A stretch of 64,000 nucleotides of DNA from Bacteroidetes bacterium 2013_40CM_41_45 (GCA_002215675.1 NGFH01000009.1:124001-188000); one strand, 5' to 3'. Positions 11,606-20,604 are shown, counted from the first letter of the stretch. Notes: a model not told the origin generated them from the sequence alone. Program-made: numbers and translations.

Positions 11606-12547
11606 GTGCAGAACCGAATTACAAAACTTTTTGGAATTCAATATCCTATCATCCAGGCCGGAATGGTTTGGTGCAGCGGATGGAAGCTGGCTTCGGCTGT
11701 GAGTAATGCAGGTGGACTAGGCCTAATCGGTGCTGCGTCCATGTATCCTGATGTACTTCGTGAACATATTCAGAAATGCAAAGCAGCTACTAAAAAACCA
11801 TTCGGTGTAAACGTTCCGCTCATGTATCCCGATATTGACAAACATATGAATACGATTGTCGAGGAGGGAGTGAAAATTGTTTTTACATCTGCCGGTAATC
11901 CCATGACATGGACTTCATTTCTTAAAGAGCGCGGCATCATCGTGGTTCACGTTATTGCAAGTACAAAGTTTGCTCTTAAAGCGAAAGAGGCTGGAACTGA
12001 TGCCATTGTTGCAGAAGGATTTGAAGCGGGCGGGCACAATGGAAGAGAAGAAACTACAACTATGTGTCTTGTTCCCATGATTCGCGATGCTGTGGATTTA
12101 CCATTACTTGCTGCAGGAGGAATCGCTGACGGCAGAACGATGCTTGCCGCTTTTGCTCTTGGAGCGGAAGGTGTGCAGGTCGGAAGCCGGTTTGCAGCTT
12201 CTGAAGAATCATCCATTCATTCTAATTTCAAAAAGAAAATCACCGAGAGCAGGGAAGGGGATACCGTGTTGACATTGAAACAGCTTGTGCCGGTCCGGTT
12301 GATTAAGAATAATTTTTACAAAAAAGTAGAGGAGGCAGAGCATCGCGGAGCAAGTGCCGATGAACTAAAATCCATCCTTGGGCGCGCGCGTGCCAAGCGA
12401 GGAATGTTTGAAGGCGATTTGGAAGAAGGTGAATTGGAAATAGGACAGGTTTCAGCAAGCATTAAGAATATAAAACCGGCAGCTCAAATTCTTAATGAAA
12501 TCTGGAATGGATTTCTGAAAGCGAAAAATGAAATATCGCAGTTGTAA
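11606..12547 (+). CDS. Nitronate monooxygenase / FabK-like FMN TIM-barrel enzyme
   Basis: 313 residues from a GTG at 11606. The same frame is open back to 11504, but that extension overlaps the divergent gene and has no family counterpart, whereas the GTG gives the canonical start QNRITKLFGIQYPIIQAGM. FMN-binding features are NAGGLGLIGA near the N-terminus, AEGFEAGGHNGREETT in the middle and LLAAGGIADGRTM plus GAEGVQVGSRF later. Members either oxidise alkyl nitronates or reduce enoyl-ACP (FabK), and the sequence cannot decide between these. The catalytic His of true nitronate monooxygenases would be in GGHNG. The stop codon overlaps the priA start by one base (TAATG). Confidence 0.88.
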   Translation: MQNRITKLFGIQYPIIQAGMVWCSGWKLASAVSNAGGLGLIGAASMYPDVLREHIQKCKAATKKPFGVNVPLMYPDIDKHMNTIVEEGVKIVFTSAGNPMTWTSFLKERGIIVVHVIASTKFALKAKEAGTDAIVAEGFEAGGHNGREETTTMCLVPMIRDAVDLPLLAAGGIADGRTMLAAFALGAEGVQVGSRFAASEESSIHSNFKKKITESREGDTVLTLKQLVPVRLIKNNFYKKVEEAEHRGASADELKSILGRARAKRGMFEGDLEEGELEIGQVSASIKNIKPAAQILNEIWNGFLKAKNEISQL

Positions 12548-15018
12548 TGCCTGAAATACTTTTTGCAGATGTTATTGTTCCGGTAGCGGTACCGGCACTT
12601 TTTACATATATAATTCCTGAAAATTTAAAAGCTGAAGTAGAGCCGGGAAAAAGAGTTGTAGTTCAGTTTGGCAGGCAAAAAATATATTCTGCTGTCGTCA
12701 GGAAAATTCATAATAAGCCACCCGCTTCATACGAAGTCAAAGAAATACTTTCTGTCCTCGATGAGCGGCCTGTTATAAGCGAGCGTCATTTTAAATTTTG
12801 GGACTGGCTTTCACAGTACTACATGTGTACACCAGGAGATGTGATGAATACCGCTTTGCCTCCCGCTTTCCGTCTACAGAGTGAATCTAAAATAATGCTG
12901 AACCCCGAAGCGGAAATTCGTCATGATGAATTGGGTGATAAAGAATTCCTGCTTGTGGAGGCGTTGGAGATGCAGAAAGTGGTGTCATTGAAAGATGTTT
13001 CTAAAATTCTGCACCTCAAGAACCCGCACCGGATTGTTAAGTCTCTTTCAGATAAAGATATTATTCTGGTGGAAGAGGAGATTCATGAAAAGCTGAAACC
13101 GCTTAAAGTGAAAATGCTGCGCCTGGCAAAAAAAATGTCAGAAGATGAAATCAAAAATATTTTTCTTTCTCTTGAAAAAAAATCACCTGCCCAGTGCGAA
13201 ATGTTCATGACTTTTCTTTCACTATCTAAAAAGGAAGGGGAGGCCATTCCAAAACTGGAACTTTTACAAACCGCAGGAAAATCTTCTTCAGCAGTTACAG
13301 CACTCATTAAAAAAAATATCCTCGAAGAATTTGAAGAAGAGAAAACATCGGAGAAAGAGTCTGAGGATACTCTAATACCTCTTGTAACGCTTAATGGAAC
13401 GCAACAAGAAGCATTTAAAAATATCAAGCAACAGTTTCAAAACCATGAGACGGTGCTGTTACATGGCGTTACTTCCAGTGGTAAGACGGAAATTTATATT
13501 CACTTTATCGAGGAGATGATACAGGCCGGGAAACAGGTTCTTTACCTGCTTCCGGAAATTGCTCTTACAACCCAAATCATCAACCGCCTGAAAAAACATT
13601 TTGCAGACAGGGTTGCAGTGTATCATTCGCGCTTATCAAGCCGCGAGAGGGCTAATGCCTGGAAGAAAATGTTGAGTGATTCGGAAAACGGAAATTATTC
13701 CTGCCCTATTATTTTGGGAGCGCGTTCTTCGCTGTTTCTTCCGTTCAGTAATCTGGGTTTGGTGATTGTTGATGAAGAGCATGAAAATTCTTTCAAGCAG
13801 TTTGAGCGCGCTCCGCTTTATCATGCCCGTGATTCTGCTATTGTGCTTGCGTCCTACTTCGGAGCTAAAATATTACTGGGTTCTGCTACCCCTTCGTTTG
13901 AATCTTATTTCAATGCGAAGCAAAACAAGTACGGATATGTTTCGCTTTCCGAACGATATCACGGAATGATGATGCCGGAAATAGAAGTCGTTGATGTGAA
14001 GGAGCAGAAAAGAAAAAAAGAAATGAAGTCGCATTTCTCAACGGAATTAATCAATGATATTACATCTGCTTTGGAAAAAAAAGAGCAGGCAATTCTGTTT
14101 CAGAACCGAAGGGGATTTGCGCCACTGTTGATTTGTAAGGTTTGTGCATGGACCCCTCATTGCGTAAATTGCGATGTAGGGATGACCTATCATAAGAAAG
14201 CAGATGTGATGCGTTGCCACTATTGCGGTTCAGTACAAAAAGTTCCTGCATCCTGCCCTAACTGCCAAAGCACTGCGTTAAGAATTTATGGCTTCGGAAC
14301 AGAGAAAATAGAGGAGGAGCTTTCCATTTTTTTTCCGGATAAAAACATTGCCCGTCTTGATTACGACACAACGCGAAGCCGTCATGCATACCGTCAAATC
14401 ATAGATGATTTTGAAAAGCGAAGGACAGATATTCTAGTAGGCACGCAGATGGTAACCAAGGGACTTGATTTTGATAACGTAAGCACCGTAGGAATCCTCA
14501 ATGCCGACCTGATGCTGAATTACCCTGATTTCCGCTCGCATGAACGCAGTTATCAGCTCATGGCGCAGGTAAGCGGGCGCTCTGGCAGAAAAAATAAAAG
14601 AGGAAAAGTTGTGATACAGACTTTTCAGCCGCAGCACCGTGTGATACAGAATGTTGTGAACAACGATTACGAAACAATGTATGAAAGTGAAATGCAGGAG
14701 CGAAAAAAATTTCATTACCCCCCGTATTATAGGCTCATAGAAATCACCTTGAGACAGCGAAGTGAGGAACTGGTGGATAAGGCATCTTTGCAATTTGCAA
14801 AAATGCTTCGCGAAAAAATTAAGGAAGGGATTTTAGGACCCGAACCGCCTGTTGTGGCGCGCATCCGCAATGAATGGCTCAAAAATATCCTCATAAAAGT
14901 TGACCGCAACTCTTCTGTAAGCAAGGTCAAAGAAATTATTGATGCAGAGAAAAAGAAATTTTTTTCTAACCATAGCTTGCAACGGGTGCGAATGGATATT
15001 AATGTTGACCCCGTTTGA
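12547..15018 (+). CDS. priA: Primosomal protein N' (PriA replication-restart helicase)
   Basis: 823 residues. PriA recognises stalled forks and D-loops and reloads the replicative helicase. The N-terminal 3'-DNA-binding domain covers residues 1-105, a winged-helix region covers about 105-200, and the superfamily 2 helicase follows. Walker A is GVTSSGKT near residue 305 and the Walker B box DEEH is near 408. Motif III is GSATPS. A zinc-binding insertion of cysteine pairs (CKVCAWTPHCVNCD, CHYCG, CPNC) spans about 530-575. Motif VI is QVSGRSGR. The start is fixed by the TAATG overlap with the upstream gene. The 3' end overlaps the convergent Ppx gene by 20 bp. Confidence 0.97.
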   Translation: MPEILFADVIVPVAVPALFTYIIPENLKAEVEPGKRVVVQFGRQKIYSAVVRKIHNKPPASYEVKEILSVLDERPVISERHFKFWDWLSQYYMCTPGDVMNTALPPAFRLQSESKIMLNPEAEIRHDELGDKEFLLVEALEMQKVVSLKDVSKILHLKNPHRIVKSLSDKDIILVEEEIHEKLKPLKVKMLRLAKKMSEDEIKNIFLSLEKKSPAQCEMFMTFLSLSKKEGEAIPKLELLQTAGKSSSAVTALIKKNILEEFEEEKTSEKESEDTLIPLVTLNGTQQEAFKNIKQQFQNHETVLLHGVTSSGKTEIYIHFIEEMIQAGKQVLYLLPEIALTTQIINRLKKHFADRVAVYHSRLSSRERANAWKKMLSDSENGNYSCPIILGARSSLFLPFSNLGLVIVDEEHENSFKQFERAPLYHARDSAIVLASYFGAKILLGSATPSFESYFNAKQNKYGYVSLSERYHGMMMPEIEVVDVKEQKRKKEMKSHFSTELINDITSALEKKEQAILFQNRRGFAPLLICKVCAWTPHCVNCDVGMTYHKKADVMRCHYCGSVQKVPASCPNCQSTALRIYGFGTEKIEEELSIFFPDKNIARLDYDTTRSRHAYRQIIDDFEKRRTDILVGTQMVTKGLDFDNVSTVGILNADLMLNYPDFRSHERSYQLMAQVSGRSGRKNKRGKVVIQTFQPQHRVIQNVVNNDYETMYESEMQERKKFHYPPYYRLIEITLRQRSEELVDKASLQFAKMLREKIKEGILGPEPPVVARIRNEWLKNILIKVDRNSSVSKVKEIIDAEKKKFFSNHSLQRVRMDINVDPV

Positions 15019-15934
15019 TTTCAAATTCTGAAAACACGATTCCCTCTTTAAGAGAATACGCAGAGCGGTATAATTTTTTTATCTCAGAATTTTTCAGGAT
15101 AAAATAAATGCACATGCCGGCAAGCACAATCATATCCACCCGCATGCGGTGCAGGCCTTTTATTTTCAACCGCTGCTTTTTTGTTGACGAAAGCAAATTC
15201 AGGTGAAGGGAAAAATAATCGCTTAATGGAATTTCAAAAACGGTTTGACGCGAGTAGCCAGCAGGTTTGTTTTTCTTATAAGCGAGCATTAAAGCAAGCG
15301 AATCAAAACTACCCGAAGAGCCAAGCATAATTTGCGGCTTATATTTTCTTATGTTTTTTATCACTTCCGAAAATTTTTCTGACAAATATTTTTCAATAGC
15401 TAACTGCTCATCTTTTGTTATGGGATTGGTTGGAGAAAACTTTTCCAGCAGGCGGGCTGCTCCGGCTTCGATGCTTTTCTTCCATAAAATTTCCTTATCG
15501 GTTGCAATGATGAACTCTATACTTCCCCCACCAACATCCATAATCAGCACGGGCTTATTATCGATAGCAAACGAATTCTTCACTCCATAATAAATAAGCT
15601 CCGCTTCTTTTTCTCCCGGGATAATTTCAATTTTACTTCGCAGTATTTTTTCTCCCCGTCGTATAAAATCTTTTCCGTTCCTGCATCCGCGTATGGCAGA
15701 AGTGGCGAGTGCAGTAATTTTATCCGGTTTGAATTTTTTGATATAACCTGAAAATATTTTCAGCGCATTGAGCCCTCTTGCAAAAGCAGGGCTGCTTATA
15801 AAGCCATTGTTGAATCCTTCCTTGCCAAGCTTTACGACAAGCGTTTTTTTCAGGAGGAATTTTACCCTGGTTCCCTTTTCGGCAATGAGAAGATGAAATG
15901 TATTGGTACCAAGGTCGAGCGCTGCAACCCGCAT
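14999..15934 (-). CDS. Ppx/GppA-family exopolyphosphatase
   Basis: 311 residues, the short Bacteroidota form with only the actin-like ASKHA domain pair and no C-terminal HD domain. Motifs: AALDLGTNTFHLLI (phosphate 1) at the N-terminus, a long GEKEAELIYYGV motif near residue 130 and the second phosphate loop IMDVGGGSIEF near 145. The family hydrolyses polyphosphate or pppGpp, which ties it to phosphate storage and the stringent response. It overlaps the end of priA by 20 bp on the opposite strand and lies one base after the ABC permease gene on the same strand, so it is probably the last gene of that operon. Confidence 0.93.
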   Translation of the reverse strand: MRVAALDLGTNTFHLLIAEKGTRVKFLLKKTLVVKLGKEGFNNGFISSPAFARGLNALKIFSGYIKKFKPDKITALATSAIRGCRNGKDFIRRGEKILRSKIEIIPGEKEAELIYYGVKNSFAIDNKPVLIMDVGGGSIEFIIATDKEILWKKSIEAGAARLLEKFSPTNPITKDEQLAIEKYLSEKFSEVIKNIRKYKPQIMLGSSGSFDSLALMLAYKKNKPAGYSRQTVFEIPLSDYFSLHLNLLSSTKKQRLKIKGLHRMRVDMIVLAGMCIYFILKNSEIKKLYRSAYSLKEGIVFSEFEIKRGQH

Positions 15935-15935
15935 T

Positions 15936-17279
15936 TTAGCCCTTGTAAAGAAGCCAGCGCATCAGCTCGCGGTAGTTCACTTTTTTTCCATAGAGCAAAA
16001 TCCCGGTGCGGTAAATCTTTGCTGCAATCCACGTAGTGCCTATAAATCCCAACACCAGTATCGTCATGGAAAGCAGCACCTGCCATACATCCACGCCAAA
16101 CGGTATGCGCACCATCATGATAATGGGCGAGGTGAACGGAATCATGGAAAACCAGAACGCCACTGTTCCTTCGGGATTTAAAATGACATATTGAACCATC
16201 ACTACTGAAATAATAAGCGGTATGGTGATGGGCAGCATGAATTGCTGTGTGTCAGTCTCCGAATCAACCGCAGCGCCAATGGCTGCGAACAACGCACTGT
16301 ACAGCAGGTATCCTCCAAGGAAATAAAAGAAAAACATCATGATGATGACAGGGAAATTTATTGTGGATACGGCATCATTCAATTCTGAAGCCCAATTATT
16401 TTTCTGAAACGAAACTGAATCAAGAGATTGAGCCGGCACAACCGCGTTCATGCGCTGCTGAAGAACCTGTTGCACCTGCTGCCCCTCCGTTTTATCTTTG
16501 AATAGCACGTTACTAACAACGGTATATATCCCGAACGTAAGCAGTATCCATAGCACGAACTGTGTAAGGCCCACCAATGCCACACCAATAATTTTTCCAA
16601 GCATCAGCTCAAACGGCTTGACGGACGAAATAATGACTTCAACGATACGGTTGGTTTTTTCCTCCATCACCCCGCGCATCACCTGTGCGCCATAAATAAA
16701 AATGAACATATAAATAAGTATGCCCGAAAACAACCCTATGCCTGTGGTAAGTCCCGAACTGGTTTTTTTGTTTTCCATGTCGCGCGTATTTATCTCCACG
16801 TTCGTGCCGCGGATGGAAGCCAGCACTTTCTCGTCTATTTTCGCTGCAGCATATTTTGCACTGTTTATTTCATTCTCTACAGTGTGTTCTATCTTGTCAA
16901 TGATATTCACGGATGGTTGCTTATTAGAGTAAAGCGTGATTCCGTGCACTAGTCCCGTGATACTTTCTGTTCCGGGAATATAAAGTATATCCGAAATTTT
17001 CCCTTCACTGCCGCTCTCTTTCCGCAAACTGTCCAGGTTGCCATCCAGGTAAATAAAATTGACCATGCGGTCGCTCTTGAATTTGCCGGTGAATAGGTGG
17101 CTCTCGTCCAGGACGGCAATCGTTCTTCTCTCATCGGTAACGGTGTTCGCAAAATAAGGTACCACGATTACGCCTCCCATCAGCAGCGGGCCAAGTATCG
17201 TCATGATGATGAAAGATTTTTTCCTGACACGAGTCAGGTATTCTCTGCGGATGATAAGCGATGCTTTACTAAAGTTCAT
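15936..17279 (-). CDS. ABC-2 type transporter permease (NatB-like)
   Basis: 447 residues. A first membrane segment (SFIIMTILGPLLMGGVIVV) follows a basic N-terminus, then comes a large extracytoplasmic region of about 150 residues and a cluster of five or so membrane spans (residues 180-430). This is the NatB/YhaP architecture of sodium or drug extrusion permeases. Its start overlaps the stop of the ATPase gene by 4 bp (ATGA), giving a tight NatA-NatB pair. The substrate is unknown; NatAB of Bacillus exports Na+, while other members export peptides or antibiotics. Confidence 0.93.
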   Translation of the reverse strand: MNFSKASLIIRREYLTRVRKKSFIIMTILGPLLMGGVIVVPYFANTVTDERRTIAVLDESHLFTGKFKSDRMVNFIYLDGNLDSLRKESGSEGKISDILYIPGTESITGLVHGITLYSNKQPSVNIIDKIEHTVENEINSAKYAAAKIDEKVLASIRGTNVEINTRDMENKKTSSGLTTGIGLFSGILIYMFIFIYGAQVMRGVMEEKTNRIVEVIISSVKPFELMLGKIIGVALVGLTQFVLWILLTFGIYTVVSNVLFKDKTEGQQVQQVLQQRMNAVVPAQSLDSVSFQKNNWASELNDAVSTINFPVIIMMFFFYFLGGYLLYSALFAAIGAAVDSETDTQQFMLPITIPLIISVVMVQYVILNPEGTVAFWFSMIPFTSPIIMMVRIPFGVDVWQVLLSMTILVLGFIGTTWIAAKIYRTGILLYGKKVNYRELMRWLLYKG

Positions 17280-18196
17280 GATGCTGTGCCGTTAACCGCC
17301 TTGATAAATACTTCGTTCATGGTTGGCAGCACTTCCCTGAACGAATGGATTTCTATATGAGGCAGAAGCTGGTTCAAAATTTCATTCGGAGAGTGATTGT
17401 TGAGCGACTGAACTTTTGCCGTGACGTATTCATCGTCCTGGTGCGTGTCCACGAGTTTAAGATAGGAACCAAGCGCGTTGGCGAATGCAATGTTGTTGCC
17501 TGCAAATTGTACCTCGTAGGTTTGGTCGCGGAATTCTTTCCTGATTTTTTTCACTTCTCCATCCAGGATTTTTTTGGCGAGATTGATTAAGGCGATATGA
17601 CTGCACATTTCCTCTACCGATTCCATCCGGTGCGTGGAGAGAATAATGGTGCTTCCTTTTTTTCTCAGCTCAAGAAGCTCATCGCGAATCAGGTTAGTGT
17701 TAATGGGGTCGAAGCCGGTGAAGGGCTCATCGAGAATCAGTAAATCCGGCTCGTGCAGAACAGTTACGATGAATTGAACTTTCTGCTGCATGCCCTTGGA
17801 AAGTTCTTCCACTTTTTTCTTCCACCACGTAGTGATTTCAAATTTTTCGAACCAGTACTTTAATTTTTTAAGGGCATCACTGCGGCTTAATCCTTTAAGG
17901 CGCGCAAGGTACAATGCCTGTTCACCCACTTCCATTTTGCGGTACAGTCCGCGCTCCTCGGGTAGGTAACCGATTCGTTCCACGTGCGCGGGAGACAATG
18001 GCTTGCCCGAAAATAATATTTCCCCTTCATCGGGGCCGGTGATCTGGTTGATGATGCGGATGAGCGATGTTTTTCCTGCACCGTTCGGCCCAAGCAAGCC
18101 AAACACGCTTTGCGGAGGAACCTCAATGCTTACCTTATCAAGCGCGGTATGATTTGAATACCGTTTGGTTACGTTTTGGACAGAGAGAATCGACAT
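17276..18196 (-). CDS. ABC transporter ATP-binding protein (NatA-like)
   Basis: 306 residues. Walker A GPNGAGKT at residues 36-43, signature LSKGMQQK at 131-138, Walker B LLILDEP at 151-157, H-loop in STHRMES. The last 80 residues form the DUF4162 extension common to ATPases paired with ABC-2 exporters. It energises the adjacent permease (4-bp overlap). Upstream is the SIMPL gene on the same strand, separated by a 135-bp gap that holds a strong 13-bp inverted repeat, so the ABC operon probably has its own promoter. Confidence 0.96.
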   Translation of the reverse strand: MSILSVQNVTKRYSNHTALDKVSIEVPPQSVFGLLGPNGAGKTSLIRIINQITGPDEGEILFSGKPLSPAHVERIGYLPEERGLYRKMEVGEQALYLARLKGLSRSDALKKLKYWFEKFEITTWWKKKVEELSKGMQQKVQFIVTVLHEPDLLILDEPFTGFDPINTNLIRDELLELRKKGSTIILSTHRMESVEEMCSHIALINLAKKILDGEVKKIRKEFRDQTYEVQFAGNNIAFANALGSYLKLVDTHQDDEYVTAKVQSLNNHSPNEILNQLLPHIEIHSFREVLPTMNEVFIKAVNGTAS

Positions 18197-18258
18197 TTAA
18201 AAACAGAAGCGGTCAAAAATAGTAATTCCCTATCAAGAGCGAATTAATTTTTAATCAC

Positions 18259-18310
18259 CACGGAGACACAGAGAAAGAATTAAATATCAGTGCATCCCTG
18301 TGTCTCCGTG
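18259..18310. repeat. 13-bp perfect inverted repeat (CACGGAGACACAG) between SIMPL and ABC genes
   Basis: CACGGAGACACAG at 18259-18271 is repeated in inverse orientation at 18298-18310, with a 26-nt AT-rich loop. Flanking ACCA and TGGT extend the partial symmetry. It lies between the stop of the SIMPL gene and the start of the ABC ATPase gene. It can form a stable hairpin and may end the upstream transcript, but no U-tract follows. It also looks like a dispersed extragenic repeat. Confidence 0.75.
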
Positions 18311-18331
18311 CCACTGTGGTAAAATATTAAC

Positions 18332-19048
18332 TCACTGAATCGCAAAGTGAGCCTCTATTTCGTAACGGTATTTTATTTTTTTGAAATTGATTCCTTCGTT
18401 GGCGCTGACTTCCGATTCTGCCCGCGAGTTTGACAGGAAACCCATATTCATGCGCAACGGAGCCACACCGGTTTCAATTTCCTTCACATAAAGCAATCCA
18501 CCCGCTTTTTCACCCACGCCCTCCAGCAGGTATTGCGCTTTTGCCTTAGCATTCTGAAGCGCTTGTATTTTCAATTGTTTCCTGTACTCGGTTTCGTTCG
18601 AGTGCGAAGTTTTGCTCACAAAAACATTGCTGGTTGCATGGTCATCCAGCAGGTTCACCAGCTTATCCACATCAGCGGGGCTGCCAAACTTAATAATGTA
18701 CGTGGTAGACTGCAGCAAGTCGGGCTGCTCGTTTTTCTTTTTCCTGTACCACCAGCTTGTCTGGTCGAAGCCGCTCATGTTCTGCACTTCTATGCGCTCT
18801 TTGCCGATGCCTGCTTTTTCGCACATCGCCAAAAACTCTTTCGATATAGCGTCAATCGTCTTTTTCACTTTTTGCTTGTCGGTATATTCCTGCAGCGTTA
18901 TGCCTATGTAAACCTGGTCGGGCACCACTTCCATTTCAGCGCTGCCCGTAACTTCTATTTTTTTAACCTGGTTAGGAATGGTAATGGTTTGCTGCGCCCG
19001 GCACACCGTTGCTGCCACGAGCAATAAAACGACAATAAATTTTTTCAT
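18332..19048 (-). CDS. SIMPL (DUF541) domain periplasmic protein
   Basis: 238 residues with a signal peptide ending near CRAQ (residue 19). The SIMPL domain covers about 25-235: IEVTGSAEMEVVPDQVYIGI opens it, then a middle helix-rich part with KIQALQNAKAKAQYLLEGV, then a closing beta segment ending in YEIEAHFAI. Family members form ring-like periplasmic assemblies; BP26 of Brucella is the best known. Their function in Bacteroidota is undefined. A TAnnTTTG-like element (19078-19071 on this strand) precedes the ATG. Confidence 0.92.
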   Translation of the reverse strand: MKKFIVVLLLVAATVCRAQQTITIPNQVKKIEVTGSAEMEVVPDQVYIGITLQEYTDKQKVKKTIDAISKEFLAMCEKAGIGKERIEVQNMSGFDQTSWWYRKKKNEQPDLLQSTTYIIKFGSPADVDKLVNLLDDHATSNVFVSKTSHSNETEYRKQLKIQALQNAKAKAQYLLEGVGEKAGGLLYVKEIETGVAPLRMNMGFLSNSRAESEVSANEGINFKKIKYRYEIEAHFAIQ

Positions 19049-19070
19049 GATTTTATTTTTTGAGATAGAG

Positions 19071-19078
19071 CAAAATTA
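19071..19078 (-). promoter_or_regulatory. -7 element (TAATTTTG) for the SIMPL gene
   Basis: Read on the minus strand, TAATTTTG fits the Bacteroidota -7 consensus TAnnTTTG and lies 22 bp before the SIMPL ATG, giving a short leader. No clear -33 TTTG was found. Confidence 0.4.
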
Positions 19079-19099
19079 GCAGAAAAGTTTTTGGACGTG

Positions 19100-19115
19100 T
19101 CCGTCAACTGACGGA
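19100..19115. repeat. Short palindrome TCCGTCA-AC-TGACGGA
   Basis: Seven-base perfect arms around a 2-nt centre, directly preceded by the small palindrome GGACGTGTCC. It sits immediately before the ATG of the unassigned 99-codon frame at 19117 and would place that start inside a hairpin-rich leader. Probably an extragenic palindromic repeat. Confidence 0.6.
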
Positions 19116-19116
19116 G

Positions 19117-19416
19117 ATGAACATTTGCATTCCTCAATCTCCCTATAAACCGAAAAACGAAATTGAAGATTTAGTCTCAAAAGATATTTGGGAATCTATT
19201 TTAAGACACTTGGATTCAAAAGGATTAATTTCTTTAATCAGTAAACAAGACGTAATTGTTGATTATGATTTTGAAGAGCAAAACCGAACTAAAGTAAAGA
19301 GTATTTTTGCTGACAAATTAATTGAAGCGGCAAAACGAAACCTGACGAAATTCAATCTCTTTAAAACATTATTTGAAACTATACATCTTCGTGTTGAACA
19401 GCTTAATGGTAGCTAA
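19117..19416 (+). CDS. Small hypothetical protein
   Basis: 99 residues, ATG start, no recognisable family. Composition is that of a soluble, mostly helical charged protein (KNEIEDLVSKDIWESILRHL; later KSIFADKLIEAAKRNLTKF). There is no signal peptide or membrane span. The base composition is more AT-rich than its neighbours. It lies alone on the plus strand between two minus-strand genes, with palindromes before it and repeat-like sequence after it, so it may be a recent arrival or the remnant of a longer gene. I do not recognise a function. Confidence 0.5.
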   Translation: MNICIPQSPYKPKNEIEDLVSKDIWESILRHLDSKGLISLISKQDVIVDYDFEEQNRTKVKSIFADKLIEAAKRNLTKFNLFKTLFETIHLRVEQLNGS

Positions 19417-19492
19417 TATCTTTGAGAATTCCAGCCGCAGACAACCAGCTCCGATGGAAGCGAGCTCCTGCGAGCGGACAGCGGGACGGTGG

Positions 19493-19507
19493 TTCGACAA
19501 GCTCACC
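19493..19507. repeat. Dispersed repeat fragment (TTCGACAAGCTCACC)
   Basis: The GC-rich stretch at about 19435-19520 contains TTCGACAAGCTCACC, a string I recall as recurrent in intergenic sequence of many bacterial genomes including Bacteroidota. The surrounding 100 bp has no plausible reading frame. Assignment rests on memory of the motif, not on a second copy in this window. Confidence 0.35.
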
Positions 19508-19524
19508 AACCTTGGCTTCGAAAA

Positions 19525-20604
19525 TTAATGAGCTTTTTTCTTTGCCGAAGCCATATCGGTGTAAGGCCCGAACTTGTGCTGCGCTTCGGTAAAATTATCT
19601 GCGTAAGGAGGGAAAGGAAAATCGTATGGCTTTTTTGAAATATCGGCTGCGTAGTCCTTGCTGAAATCTTTTATGGGGCGCTCGCGGCTGTTCACATAAG
19701 CTGCTACATCCCATGCCTGCTCCTCGGTTAATACGCGGGTGCTGTGATTGGCAGGATAGGGCATGTTATTCTGTACAAACCCTGCAAACTTCGAGAGCCG
19801 GTATAGCGTGGCCACTCCGTTAAAGCTGTGGCTGCCCCACAAAGGCGGATAATAATACAGGTCTTCGGCTGTGGCAGCTCCGCCCTGCTGCTTAGCCGGG
19901 TCTTTTAAAACATCGGCAGCCAATTGCCCTTGCCCGTCAGCGCCATGACACCGCGCACAAAACTGGTCGTAGACCAGCTTGCCTTTGTCAGGGTCGGCAG
20001 CGCGGCTGATAAAATCGGGCGCCTTGATTCCTGCTGTGCCCGCAAGCGTTTCACCTTTCTTGACATTCCGGCCCAGCCATTTTATATACGCAACGTAGGC
20101 CTGCATTTCTTTGCCTGCCGTATCAATAGGCGCTCCGTTCATGCTTCGCGACAGGCATTCATTCACCTTATCGGCAATGGTTATCATATTGCCGGAGCGG
20201 GGAGAAATTTTAGGATATATAGTAGACACCACAGCAAGATTATTTCCATACGGCCGGGTGCCTGCATCGAGGTGACAGTTCTGGCAATTCATGCCGTTGG
20301 TGATTTTCGCCAGGGAACCATTCGGCCCGAAATACTTTGATGTGTGAATCACCAGTGTGCGGCCATAGGCAATCATCTTGCCTTCTTCACCCTGCGGAAT
20401 GGAAGTTGTGTCGGGAGCAGTCCACAGATGTTCTGCTTTAAACAAAGCAGCAATGGAAACGGAGGAAGTGTCACGATTATCCTGGCCTGACTGGCTGCCC
20501 GGTGAACATCCCACAATCTCGAGCATCACAATGATGCCGATAACTATCGCGAGAAAGACAGCAACGGTAACCCGCCTGACTTTAAAATCGCCTGTCCGAT
20601 TCAT
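19525..20604 (-). CDS. Dihaem c-type cytochrome lipoprotein, thiosulfate dehydrogenase (TsdA)-like
   Basis: 359 residues from the ATG at 20604; an ATG at 20631 would add nine residues. A basic n-region (FKVRR), a hydrophobic stretch and the lipobox IVGC (lipidated Cys 33) indicate export and lipid anchoring. There are two c-haem sites: CQNCH (107-111) and CARCH (216-220). Two features match TsdA, which oxidises thiosulfate to tetrathionate or the reverse: the N-domain signature NECLSRSMNGAP with EMQAYVAYIKWL, and the C-domain PPLWG...FN...NMPYP...AWDVAAY. Haem axial ligands cannot be assigned with certainty. No sulfur-oxidation genes adjoin it. Confidence 0.85.
   Translation of the reverse strand: MNRTGDFKVRRVTVAVFLAIVIGIIVMLEIVGCSPGSQSGQDNRDTSSVSIAALFKAEHLWTAPDTTSIPQGEEGKMIAYGRTLVIHTSKYFGPNGSLAKITNGMNCQNCHLDAGTRPYGNNLAVVSTIYPKISPRSGNMITIADKVNECLSRSMNGAPIDTAGKEMQAYVAYIKWLGRNVKKGETLAGTAGIKAPDFISRAADPDKGKLVYDQFCARCHGADGQGQLAADVLKDPAKQQGGAATAEDLYYYPPLWGSHSFNGVATLYRLSKFAGFVQNNMPYPANHSTRVLTEEQAWDVAAYVNSRERPIKDFSKDYAADISKKPYDFPFPPYADNFTEAQHKFGPYTDMASAKKKAH

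Noticed and set aside
18533-19027. 164-codon plus-strand frame within the SIMPL gene
   Set aside because: Fully antisense to a well-conserved domain; its residue composition (many Phe/Leu/His) is typical of a complementary frame.
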